Source: a bacterium
GTDB lineage: Bacteria > Acidobacteriota > Aminicenantia > Aminicenantales > Aminicenantaceae
Direction of reading: 5' to 3'
Length of the DNA stretch: 48,916 bases
NCBI GenBank assembly: GCA_018335295.1
Contig: JAGXKI010000004.1
Coordinates: 40,333 to 89,248, forward strand
Below, one piece after another: positions 9,133 to 16,123 of the stretch. Below the pieces are notes generated by a model. It made no database searches, was not told the origin of the DNA, and saw only the letters and a list, made by a program, of their open reading frames with translations. Every line of letters begins with the position of its first letter. Position 1 is the stretch's first letter. Position numbers and translations under genes: made by a program.

Positions 9133-9516
9133 TTAAGTTCCCTCCTTAGAACCTGGGGAAGCTTCGGTTGTTCCTTTTTCCCCCTTAGGGCTTTCTTCTT
9201 TTGATTTTTTCTTCTCTTCTTCCACTTCGGTGGGTTCTTTTTTCACCGTGAGATAACGAATCACTGATTCGGAGTGTTTAAAGCGCCTTTCCAGTTCTAC
9301 CGGAATATCGGGTTCTCCCTCGTAAAGAAAGAACACATAAAAGGCTTCATTAAATTTTTTTATGGGATAAGCCATTTTTTTCTTTCCCCATTTTTCCACT
9401 TTGATCATCTTACCCTTGTTCTGGGAGACCCATTGGGACATTTGATTGATGAATTTTTCCCTATCCTCTTCGGGTAAGTTGGGAGCCACAAGGAAAGCTG
9501 TTTCGTAGTACCTCAT
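9133..9516 (-). CDS. rpsF: 30S ribosomal protein bS6
   Basis: bS6 is the platform protein that forms a dimer with bS18. The true start is ATG at 9516, right after AAAGGAGGTCGAT, giving MRYYETAFLV and 127 aa; a longer frame to 9564 has no ribosome binding site. The ferredoxin-fold core ends near residue 95 and is followed by about 30 residues rich in Glu, Lys, Ser and Gly. The hairpin at 9536-9572 sits in its leader. Confidence 0.96.
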   Translation of the reverse strand: MRYYETAFLVAPNLPEEDREKFINQMSQWVSQNKGKMIKVEKWGKKKMAYPIKKFNEAFYVFFLYEGEPDIPVELERRFKHSESVIRYLTVKKEPTEVEEEKKKSKEESPKGEKGTTEASPGSKEGT

Positions 9517-9535
9517 ATCGACCTCCTTTTGGATT

Positions 9536-9572
9536 AAAGCTCCTTCTTTGGCCAGAAGGAACAAGGAGCTTT
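9536..9572 (-). promoter_or_regulatory. Inverted repeat between pth and rpsF
   Basis: Ten-base arms AAAGCTCCTT (9536-9545) and AAGGAGCTTT (9563-9572) are perfectly complementary around a 17-base loop. On the minus strand this hairpin lies in the rpsF 5' leader, 20 bases before the start, where S6:S18 leader elements occur in other bacteria. I cannot confirm that motif. On the plus strand it is followed by a T-rich run, so it would look like a terminator, yet no plus-strand gene precedes it. Confidence 0.5.
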
Positions 9573-9581
9573 TTTATTTTA

Positions 9582-10160
9582 TCATACAGGACCAGACATC
9601 CGTTTATTATACAGATTCATGGCCTTTTTGTCTTCACCTTTCAAAATATACATCAGCGCTTTTTCAGCCTCTTCCAGGCTTTTTTCCAAACGTCTTCTTT
9701 CTTCCTTTGAAAAAGGAGAAAGGACATATTCAGCAGCATCCATTCTGGGATCAGCGGGTCCCACTCCAATCCGTATTCGGGGGAATTGGTTTGTTCCCAC
9801 TTCCTGAACAATTGACTTCATGCCTTTATGAGATCCGGCACTTCCTTCCCTCCGGATCCGAATCGTTCCCAGAGTAAGGTCTAAATCATCATAAACAACC
9901 ACCATCTTATGCGGCTGGAAGCCTCCCTCCTGAACCATTTGTTTCACCGCCCATCCGCTTCGGTTCATATAAGTCTGAGGAAGAGTCAGCATGACTTTTT
10001 CTCCTCCTCTCTCCGCTACGGCAACTTTGGATGAATATTTCTTCTTTTTTATTCTAGCTCCCCACTCCCGGGCCACTCTTTTCACAAAAAGAAATCCAAC
10101 GTTGTGTCGTGTATCCCGGTACTTCCGTCCCGGGTTTCCTAGTCCCACAACGCTCCACAC
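9582..10160 (-). CDS. pth: Peptidyl-tRNA hydrolase
   Basis: Pth cleaves peptidyl-tRNA released from stalled ribosomes. The 192-aa protein has the GLGNPG motif at 6-11, the catalytic histidine H19 in RHNVGF, and the YDDLDL acidic motif. The start is GTG at 10160, six bases after AAGGAG, which itself lies in the last codons of rplY. pth is in the same reading frame as rplY, separated only by TGA and one TGT codon. The rplY-pth pairing is conserved widely. Confidence 0.95.
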   Translation of the reverse strand: MWSVVGLGNPGRKYRDTRHNVGFLFVKRVAREWGARIKKKKYSSKVAVAERGGEKVMLTLPQTYMNRSGWAVKQMVQEGGFQPHKMVVVYDDLDLTLGTIRIRREGSAGSHKGMKSIVQEVGTNQFPRIRIGVGPADPRMDAAEYVLSPFSKEERRRLEKSLEEAEKALMYILKGEDKKAMNLYNKRMSGPV

Positions 10161-10163
10161 ACA

Positions 10164-10841
10164 TCACTCCTTCTCTTCAGAACTCTCTTCTTCGGTCTCT
10201 TCTTCTTCCTCTTCTTTACTGATGACTTCAGGTTCTTCTTCTTCACTGATAACCTCTTCTTCCGGAATTTCTTCCACTTCCTCTTCTTCAGTAGGCATAC
10301 CCACATTGACAATCACTGTTTGGGGGTCGTCTATAAACTTCACTCCCTGAGGGGGGGTGAGATCTTCCAACCTAATGGACTGGTTGATATGAAGATCACT
10401 CACATCCACACCGATTTGTTCGGGAATATTCTGAGGAAGACATTCTATATTTAACTCTCGAGACACAAAATCAACAAATCCTCCTTCTGATTTTTCACCC
10501 ACTGCTTCCCCTGACAATTCCACAGGGACAGAAACCTGGACCAATTTATTCATGGCAATCTGAACAAGGTCCACATGGATGAGTTCATCTGTCAAAGGAT
10601 CGATCTGAACCTCTTTGATCATGACATTTTGGGTTGTGGAATCAAAAGAAACTTTGAAAATGGTGTTCTCCCCAGATTCTGATTTGAGAATCTGGATAAT
10701 ATCCTTCTTCTTCAAGGTCAAAGGGGTGCTTTTTCTGTTGGGTCCATATAGATTGGCGGGAACCTTCCCTTCTTTCCGCAGCCTGCGAGCCGCATTGGTT
10801 CCCAGTTTGTCTCTCTGTTCACTTTTAACGGAAAATTTCAT
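10164..10841 (-). CDS. rplY: 50S ribosomal protein bL25 (CTC/TL5 type)
   Basis: This is the 5S rRNA-binding protein in its long two-domain form. The 225-aa protein has an N-terminal L25 domain (with RRLRKEGKVPANLYG) and the C-terminal TL5/CTC beta domain. A very acidic tail of about 40 residues, nearly all Glu with a few Val/Ser, follows. The ATG lies six bases after AGGAGG. It sits between prs and pth, a common order. Confidence 0.95.
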   Translation of the reverse strand: MKFSVKSEQRDKLGTNAARRLRKEGKVPANLYGPNRKSTPLTLKKKDIIQILKSESGENTIFKVSFDSTTQNVMIKEVQIDPLTDELIHVDLVQIAMNKLVQVSVPVELSGEAVGEKSEGGFVDFVSRELNIECLPQNIPEQIGVDVSDLHINQSIRLEDLTPPQGVKFIDDPQTVIVNVGMPTEEEEVEEIPEEEVISEEEEPEVISKEEEEEETEEESSEEKE

Positions 10842-10852
10842 TTCATCCCTCC

Positions 10853-11800
10853 TTAATTAAACAAGGAACTGACAGAGCTTCCTGTGTGAATCCTTTTTAT
10901 GGCTTCTCCAAAAAGCTCTGCCACAGAAAGGGTTTCAATTTTATCGCTGTTTTGTTTTTTATCATCCAGAGGGAGGGAGTTGGTCGCGATCAATTTTTCC
11001 AAATCCGAATCCTCAATTCTCTGGATGGCATTTCCTGAGAGCACAGGATGGGTACAGGCCGCAAATATCCTTCTGGCTCCTTCATTTTTGAGACTTTCCA
11101 CACTCTGGACCAAAGTCCCGGCTGTATCCACCATATCATCAAGAATCACCACATCTCTGTTTTCCACACTCCCGATTACGTGAAGGACATGAGCCACATT
11201 GGGAGCGGGCCTTCGTTTATCTATAATGGCCAATTTCGCTTCCACCCTTTTGGCGAACCATCGGGCCCGACCTACCCCTCCCGCATCTGGAGACACGATG
11301 GTTAAATCCTTCAATCCTAACTTTCTGATATAATCAGATAAGACGGGCGCGGCCATCAAATTATCCACAGGCACGGAGAAAAAACCCTGAATTTGAGGAG
11401 AATGAAGATCCATGGTGAGTACTCGGTTTGCTCCGGCGGCTTCCATCAAATCAGCAACCAACCTCGAAGAAATGGACACACGCGGGCGTTCCTTCCAATC
11501 CTGCCGAGCATAAGCGTAGTAGGGGACCACAGCCGTAATCCTCTTGGCTGAGGCGCGCTTAAAGGCATCAAGCATGATAAAAAGTTCCATCAAATGAAAA
11601 TTGGCTTCATACACTCCAGCCTGTATGACAAACACATCTTGTCCCCGAACACTCTCATCAATATAAAAATGGATTTCTCCGTCACTAAATCGCTCCAAGA
11701 CGCATTTCCCCAAGTTCAGATTCACATAATCAGCAATCTCTTTAGCCAATCCCCTATTGGAGGATCCCGTAAATATTTTCATGGTGTTTTTCTTTTCCAA
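10853..11800 (-). CDS. prs: Ribose-phosphate pyrophosphokinase
   Basis: Prs makes PRPP from ribose 5-phosphate and ATP for nucleotide, histidine and tryptophan synthesis. The 315-aa protein has the family motifs FSDGEIHFYIDESVRG, YYAYARQD and the PRPP-binding DDMVDTAGT. The best start is TTG at 11800, five bases after GGAGG; the ATG six codons later has no well-placed site. The tRNA-Gln gene lies 40 bases upstream on the same strand. Confidence 0.96.
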   Translation of the reverse strand: MEKKNTMKIFTGSSNRGLAKEIADYVNLNLGKCVLERFSDGEIHFYIDESVRGQDVFVIQAGVYEANFHLMELFIMLDAFKRASAKRITAVVPYYAYARQDWKERPRVSISSRLVADLMEAAGANRVLTMDLHSPQIQGFFSVPVDNLMAAPVLSDYIRKLGLKDLTIVSPDAGGVGRARWFAKRVEAKLAIIDKRRPAPNVAHVLHVIGSVENRDVVILDDMVDTAGTLVQSVESLKNEGARRIFAACTHPVLSGNAIQRIEDSDLEKLIATNSLPLDDKKQNSDKIETLSVAELFGEAIKRIHTGSSVSSLFN

Positions 11801-11840
11801 CTTCTCCTCCTGGTTCTTGCCTCAAGGGCTTCTATTGTTC

Positions 11841-11914
11841 TGGCTGGGGTGGGAGGATTCGAACCTCCGATAGCGGATCCAAAGTCCGCTGCCTTACCAC
11901 TTGGCTACACCCCA
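11841..11914 (-). tRNA. tRNA-Gln (anticodon TTG)
   Basis: A complete cloverleaf reads on the minus strand. The 7-bp acceptor stem is TGGGGTG with CACCCCA, the D arm is GCC/GGC, the anticodon stem is GCGGA/TCCGC around a CTTTGGA loop (anticodon TTG), and the T arm is GGAGG-TTCGAAT-CCTCC. The 3' CCA is encoded at 11841-11843. It lies between ispE and prs in one transcription unit, and its first 10 bases overlap the end of ispE. Confidence 0.97.
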
Positions 11915-12771
11915 ACCCTTATGTCTTCCCAGTAGTTCTTCCTGTTGAGTGTCATGACCAGAGTCAATCTTCCTTTTCCTCTCCATTCTTTTCCTGCGGC
12001 CTTAGCTTTCTCTTTATCTGAATAAATTCCGAATATTGCGGAACCCGAACCGCTGACTAAAGACAAATCGGCTCCTTCTCTCAAAAGGGCCTCTTTTATG
12101 TCTTTAAGCTGAGGATAAAGGTCAAATACCGTTTTTTCTAATTGATTTTCCAGCGATCCAAGCTCACCGTTCTTTAAAAACTTGTTAATTTTACTGTCTT
12201 TACCTTCTGAAGTCAAGCTCATAGTTCCCTGCTGGTAGACTCGCGCTGTAGAGAGCTGAAGGGGAGGAAAAATCAATACACAGGCATGAGAATCCAGGTC
12301 ATTCAAGGGAGTGATAAGTTCTCCTCTCTCTTCCCCTAAACACAACCCGCCCTCTAAAAAATAAAACACATCGGCTCCCAGTCTCCGGGATAAAGAAAGC
12401 ATTTCCTTCCGGCTCAAGGCCATATTCCACATTTTATTCAACGCATAAAGAGTCATAGCGGCGTTGCTGCTCCCTCCCCCCAGTCCTTTTCCAGGGGGAA
12501 TCCTCTTCTGGACTTTAATTTCAACCCCTTTCCTCACATCATACCGTTTTTTAAAAAGAACGGCCGCTTTGAAGATAAGATTGCTCTCATCCCAAGGAAC
12601 AGAATCATCATCTCCGCTCACCTCTACCGCTCCATCCTCTAAGGAACGAAAGTTTAAAATATCAAACAGATTGATACTCTGGAGAAGAGTCCTTACCTGA
12701 TGAAAGCCGTCTTCTCTCTTCCCCAAGATTTCCAACCCCAGGTTGATTTTAGCGAATGATTTAACCTTCAT
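11905..12771 (-). CDS. ispE: 4-diphosphocytidyl-2-C-methyl-D-erythritol kinase
   Basis: IspE is the GHMP-family kinase of the fourth MEP pathway step. The 288-aa protein has K8 in SFAKINLGLEILGKR, the glycine loop GKGLGGGSSNAA, and a LGADVFYF segment where most homologues have ADVPFF. The stop codon TAG is formed from bases within the 5' part of tRNA-Gln, so the genes overlap by 10 bases. It starts inside the end of the LolB-like gene (11-base overlap). Confidence 0.95.
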   Translation of the reverse strand: MKVKSFAKINLGLEILGKREDGFHQVRTLLQSINLFDILNFRSLEDGAVEVSGDDDSVPWDESNLIFKAAVLFKKRYDVRKGVEIKVQKRIPPGKGLGGGSSNAAMTLYALNKMWNMALSRKEMLSLSRRLGADVFYFLEGGLCLGEERGELITPLNDLDSHACVLIFPPLQLSTARVYQQGTMSLTSEGKDSKINKFLKNGELGSLENQLEKTVFDLYPQLKDIKEALLREGADLSLVSGSGSAIFGIYSDKEKAKAAGKEWRGKGRLTLVMTLNRKNYWEDIRVGV

Positions 12772-13438
12772 TTTGAATCATTCTCTGGATCTCTCTCCAG
12801 GTTTTCTGCTCATAATTTCGGAGATTAGGAGGGAACAGGGCTTTTTCTTTAACCGTGGGATTGAAATTCACCGTGAGAACCTTTATCCGGCCTTCATTCA
12901 CAGAATGATGGAAGGTTAGAACGCGGATCAAATAACTTTGAGAAAAATACTCTTTCACTTTAAAATAAAAGAGACCCCGATGTCCTCCCTTAATCCGTCC
13001 CTTTTCATCTCGACGAATCTCCCACTTTTTCCAAAGCCGCTCCTTCCCCTTTTTCTGCCCTGTCAGAAGAAAACATATCTCAGCAAGTGTCAACCGGAAT
13101 CCTAAAAATTTATCTATCACCTCCTGAGAGCTCCCTTTCCAATAGACTTTCTTAGATGGAACCACCAGATAAGAAGCCCCCTTGGTGATAAAAATTTGAT
13201 ACAGAGTCTGACCTAAAAAATTGGTGACCCCTATTTTTCCTTTATAAGGGAACTTGAAGGCGAAGGAAAATTTGGACCTTGCCGTTCCCCTCTCTCCACT
13301 TGTCCTTAAGGAAGCATACCCTTCCAGTGCTTCCAGTTGAGAAGGAACAGAAGGAACGGTTTCAGGGGTATGCCGACAGGTTAAAGAAAAAAACAGACAA
13401 AGAAGCAGGAGACCGAAATAAAATTCCCCCCTTTTCAT
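12761..13438 (-). CDS. LolB-like/DUF4292-like lipoprotein
   Basis: A 225-aa protein from ATG 13438, preceded by AACAAGGT. It has a lipoprotein-type signal (MKRGEFYFGLLLLCLFFSLTC) with the candidate lipid-bearing Cys at about 21, though Thr at -1 is atypical. The rest is basic and beta-rich, with a phrase on fibre-like segments (FPYKGKIGVTNFLGQTLYQI) that resembles the LolB or DUF4292 lipoprotein-binding fold. LolB next to ispE is a common arrangement. The similarity is remote; an outer-membrane lipoprotein assembly role is inferred. A longer frame to 13516 lacks a good start. Confidence 0.7.
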   Translation of the reverse strand: MKRGEFYFGLLLLCLFFSLTCRHTPETVPSVPSQLEALEGYASLRTSGERGTARSKFSFAFKFPYKGKIGVTNFLGQTLYQIFITKGASYLVVPSKKVYWKGSSQEVIDKFLGFRLTLAEICFLLTGQKKGKERLWKKWEIRRDEKGRIKGGHRGLFYFKVKEYFSQSYLIRVLTFHHSVNEGRIKVLTVNFNPTVKEKALFPPNLRNYEQKTWREIQRMIQNEG

Positions 13439-13445
13439 ACCTTGT

Positions 13446-13688
13446 TTAGGTGGAGTGGTTTTTAGGACCATGGGTGGATTTTCGTTGGCCCTTTTCAGTG
13501 GATTTATTTTTTTCATCTACCAGGCTGAACCCATAATCCTCTTCCTTTTTCTTGGCCTTCTTTTTGCGAAAAAGTGGATAAAGAGGTGAGCGCACTATCC
13601 GGCCAAAACAGGAAAGTTTTGGATTCAAAATCAACACGATGATGAACAAACCAAAAATGATGATGACACCCAACACACCGATATTCAT
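13446..13688 (-). CDS. Small single-pass membrane protein, function unknown
   Basis: An 80-aa protein with one N-terminal hydrophobic segment (about 3-22), then a basic region with KLSCFGRIVRSPLYPLF and a hydrophilic, Lys-rich tail. The ATG is preceded by AAAGGAAAATC and by a strong promoter at 13717-13745, which supports a real gene. It is the first gene of the long minus-strand run and ends 7 bases before the LolB-like start. I do not recognise the family. Confidence 0.75.
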   Translation of the reverse strand: MNIGVLGVIIIFGLFIIVLILNPKLSCFGRIVRSPLYPLFRKKKAKKKEEDYGFSLVDEKNKSTEKGQRKSTHGPKNHST

Positions 13689-13716
13689 GATTTTCCTTTT
13701 TCTTAATTAACTTTTT

Positions 13717-13745
13717 ATTATAGATGGAGGGAATTGTTGAGTCAA
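13717..13745 (-). promoter_or_regulatory. Sigma70-type promoter for the ispE-to-ispF gene run
   Basis: On the minus strand TTGACT (13740-13745) and TATAAT (13717-13722) are 17 bases apart. The expected start of transcription is near 13710, giving a leader of about 22 bases before the 80-aa gene. No equally good promoter was noticed within the following 13 kb of minus-strand genes. Confidence 0.75.
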
Positions 13746-13781
13746 TGAAAGTGAGTTCAATCAAACATCCTTATTGAGGTT

Positions 13782-15230
13782 TCATCCTTCATCAGGAAAA
13801 ACTAAGGCTTCGAAGATAAAAATCTCCGCTCCGGATTTCCATGCATCTTTAGGAAGACCCGCTTTCACACAGGTCTGCTGGAGAAACCTTTTCCGGTTCC
13901 ATCCATTTTCAACCGCCACTTGAGGAAGAAGAAGCCCCCTTTGGTTATTCTTGGCCACCACTAACCCATGTTGGCCCACTTTAATCTTCCGAGGGGCTTT
14001 GATTTTTTCCAATGAGGAAAGAACCGAAATTTGGATCTGAAGGTCCTCCAATTCTTCCTCAGAAACAGGAGAAAATCGAGTGTCTTTGCAGGCGGCATAA
14101 ATAGCTGCCTGGATAACCGCCTTATAAAGAGGAATTTTGGGCTCGACCATACCGATGCAACCTCGGAGTCGCCCCTCTTTTTTCAAAGTGACAAACACTC
14201 CCTTTTTGGTTTTAAGATGGGCGCTTTGAGGGGTGTAATCGAAGACTTCTTTTTTTTTCACATAATGATTGATGGCCGACCGAGCCGTCCACAAAAGCTT
14301 CCTTTTCTCCTTATCAGAAAGAGAAAAATTCGAAGAGGAGCCTGAAGAGCTGCGGGCATACACAGCGGCCGCCAGGTATCCCACCACCCGATCCTGGGGC
14401 CCTCCAAACTGCGAGGAATCCGCATATTTCAAGGTCTTCACTCTGGCTTTCCCTTTATTTTGAGCATAGAGGAGAGCCGAGACCACCGCACCCCCTCCGC
14501 ACATGATGTTTTCCCGTCTGGTTATCTTCTTCATGAGTGTCCGAGTTTTAAAAGATTCGATCAGAGAAATGGTCTTTGAATCCTTGGAATGGGCCTTTTT
14601 TTGGGGCAAATGATGAGACATGTCTGTGGAAACCACTACGAGTACATTTCCGCCCGAAATCGCTTCACTCAAGGCCTGAGATAAGGTTCGGATATATTGA
14701 GGTGTCTGAAATCCCATCACTACGGGAACGATTTTGGCTTGAGGAAGAGTTTTTTGAATGAAGGGAACCTGGACTTCCACGGAGTGTTCCTTCTCATGGG
14801 CCCGGGGGGTGTATTCAAACCCGGAAACCTGGGAAAGCCGGGAAGCCAGCTGTTCATCCACCGGAACATCCCCTAAAGGAGTTCTGTAGGCTCCCTTGGG
14901 ATAAATGGAGACTCCCTCAAACCCGTACCGGTGGCTGGGACCGATGATGACAACCGAATCATACTCTTGGCCTTGGATCACTTTATATGCTTCAGCCGCC
15001 ACTCTGCCTGAATAAACATAAGCCGCATGAGGAACCACTAGAGCTCTGAGATTATCCGAAGGAGCTTTTGCTTCAGCTTTTTCCAGAAGATTGTCAATGA
15101 GTTTGGAGAGGTCCTGGGAGTCAGCAGGATACCATTTTCCCGCCACCACGGGATTGCGCATCTGGGAAGATAGGCTCAGGCAATTAAAAAAAAGAAAGAT
15201 GATGCTTAAAATTCCTATTTTTTTTCTCAT
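13782..15230 (-). CDS. Exported Memo-AMMECR1 fusion (AmmeMemoRadiSam B + A)
   Basis: A 482-aa fusion. An N-terminal signal-like segment (about 1-23, two basic residues then a hydrophobic run) is followed by a Memo domain with H68 in VVPHAAYVYSG, H100 in GPSHRYG and a cysteine in CGGGAVV, the metal-site residues of human MEMO1. The C-terminal AMMECR1 domain has the LRGCIG signature. Start choice: ATG 15230 follows GAGG by six bases and lies just after the promoter at 15264-15292; longer frames begin upstream of that promoter. The biochemical role of both domains is unsettled. The radical SAM partner of the named trio is not in this window. Confidence 0.88.
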   Translation of the reverse strand: MRKKIGILSIIFLFFNCLSLSSQMRNPVVAGKWYPADSQDLSKLIDNLLEKAEAKAPSDNLRALVVPHAAYVYSGRVAAEAYKVIQGQEYDSVVIIGPSHRYGFEGVSIYPKGAYRTPLGDVPVDEQLASRLSQVSGFEYTPRAHEKEHSVEVQVPFIQKTLPQAKIVPVVMGFQTPQYIRTLSQALSEAISGGNVLVVVSTDMSHHLPQKKAHSKDSKTISLIESFKTRTLMKKITRRENIMCGGGAVVSALLYAQNKGKARVKTLKYADSSQFGGPQDRVVGYLAAAVYARSSSGSSSNFSLSDKEKRKLLWTARSAINHYVKKKEVFDYTPQSAHLKTKKGVFVTLKKEGRLRGCIGMVEPKIPLYKAVIQAAIYAACKDTRFSPVSEEELEDLQIQISVLSSLEKIKAPRKIKVGQHGLVVAKNNQRGLLLPQVAVENGWNRKRFLQQTCVKAGLPKDAWKSGAEIFIFEALVFPDEG

Positions 15231-15263
15231 TAGAACCCTCATTGGGACAGTTTTTCTAAAAAA

Positions 15264-15292
15264 AATATACAAAGAAAAGGAAGAAAAATCAA
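15264..15292 (-). promoter_or_regulatory. Sigma70-type promoter of the Memo-AMMECR1 gene
   Basis: Minus-strand TTGATT (15287-15292) and TATATT (15264-15269) are separated by 17 bases. Transcription would begin near 15258, about 28 bases before the chosen start at 15230. Confidence 0.6.
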
Positions 15293-15392
15293 ATTCAGGG
15301 TGTTTAGAGGGTTGAAAGCGGCGGAAGAGGGCGCCGGAGAAAATCTCCACCCATCGAGGAAAGGAATATCTAGATTTTTATCATTTAATTCA

Positions 15393-15420
15393 TTGACTTT
15401 TTCTCTGTTTTGAATAAAAA
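15393..15420 (+). promoter_or_regulatory. Possible promoter of the 39-aa gene
   Basis: TTGACT (15393-15398) and TAAAAA (15415-15420) are 16 bases apart, upstream of the strong ribosome binding site at 15439-15444. The -10 element is only fair. Confidence 0.4.
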
Positions 15421-15449
15421 TTTAAAGGGATGTTGCTAGGAGGAATATT

Positions 15450-15569
15450 ATGAAATCTTTTTTCGCTTTGGTTTTGGCCTCCTCTTCTTTTCTGATCGGA
15501 TTTTATATGGGTCAAGAAAAAGTTAAATCCCAGTATCCCGAATTCCAGGAAGAATCAGAAGAGCCTTAA
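15450..15569 (+). CDS. 39-aa single-pass membrane peptide, function unknown
   Basis: The frame begins with ATG at 15450, six bases after a perfect AGGAGG, and encodes 39 residues: a basic start (MKSFF), a hydrophobic run to about residue 20 (ending FYMG), then a hydrophilic acidic tail ending EESEEP. It may be a membrane-anchored small protein or a signal-bearing peptide. It sits between the divergent Memo-AMMECR1 gene and fmdB. The strong start site is the main evidence; I know no family. Confidence 0.6.
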   Translation: MKSFFALVLASSSFLIGFYMGQEKVKSQYPEFQEESEEP

Positions 15570-15673
15570 ACTTAATATTTATGATATTTTTATACAGAGA
15601 ATACTGAATTCGATAGGCAGGATTCCTTTCCCTCCTCCTCTGCCAAACCTCCCAAAAAAGTCGCTTTTGAAAT

Positions 15674-15701
15674 TTGATTCCCTTTTTCTCTTTGGTATAA
15701 T
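15674..15701 (+). promoter_or_regulatory. Sigma70-type promoter of fmdB
   Basis: TTGATT (15674-15679) and a perfect TATAAT (15696-15701) are separated by 16 bases, and TGG directly before the -10 forms an extended -10. The fmdB start is 35 bases downstream. Confidence 0.7.
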
Positions 15702-15736
15702 AATATATCTTAATTTATTTAAAAACGGGGGCTAAA

Positions 15737-16066
15737 ATGCCTTTATACGAATACAAATGTAAAAAATGTGGTTTCATGTTTGAAATACTGCAGAAATCGA
15801 ATGCAAAGCCTTTGAAAAATTGTGTTCAGTGCGGAGGAGAGGTCGAAAAAATCATTTCTCCTCCGGCTATCCAGTTTAAGGGATCCGGATGGTATGTCAC
15901 TGATTATGCCCAGAAACAACAACCTCCTTCCGAGAAAAAGGATGAATCTGAAAAGGGCTCATCCCAAAGTGAAGGAGAAAAAACCACAGAAAAATCAAAA
16001 AGTTCAAACCCTCAAAAAAAGGACTCCTCCTCAAAGAAAACTTCTTCCTCTCCCTCATCCAAATGA
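15737..16066 (+). CDS. FmdB-type zinc ribbon protein
   Basis: A 109-aa protein of the FmdB/CxxC_CxxC_SSSS family, thought to be small regulatory zinc ribbons. The start MPLYEYKCKKCG and a second CVQCGG give the four cysteines, followed by the conserved SPPAIQFKGSGWYVTDY. The last 45 residues are a Ser/Lys/Glu-rich low-complexity tail, which the family often carries. Its own promoter lies at 15674-15701. Its target is unknown. Confidence 0.9.
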   Translation: MPLYEYKCKKCGFMFEILQKSNAKPLKNCVQCGGEVEKIISPPAIQFKGSGWYVTDYAQKQQPPSEKKDESEKGSSQSEGEKTTEKSKSSNPQKKDSSSKKTSSSPSSK

Positions 16067-16123
16067 GGTGGGGCTAGGGGAGGAACTTTTGACAACCCTT
16101 TTCCATGGGAATAAAATGAGTGC

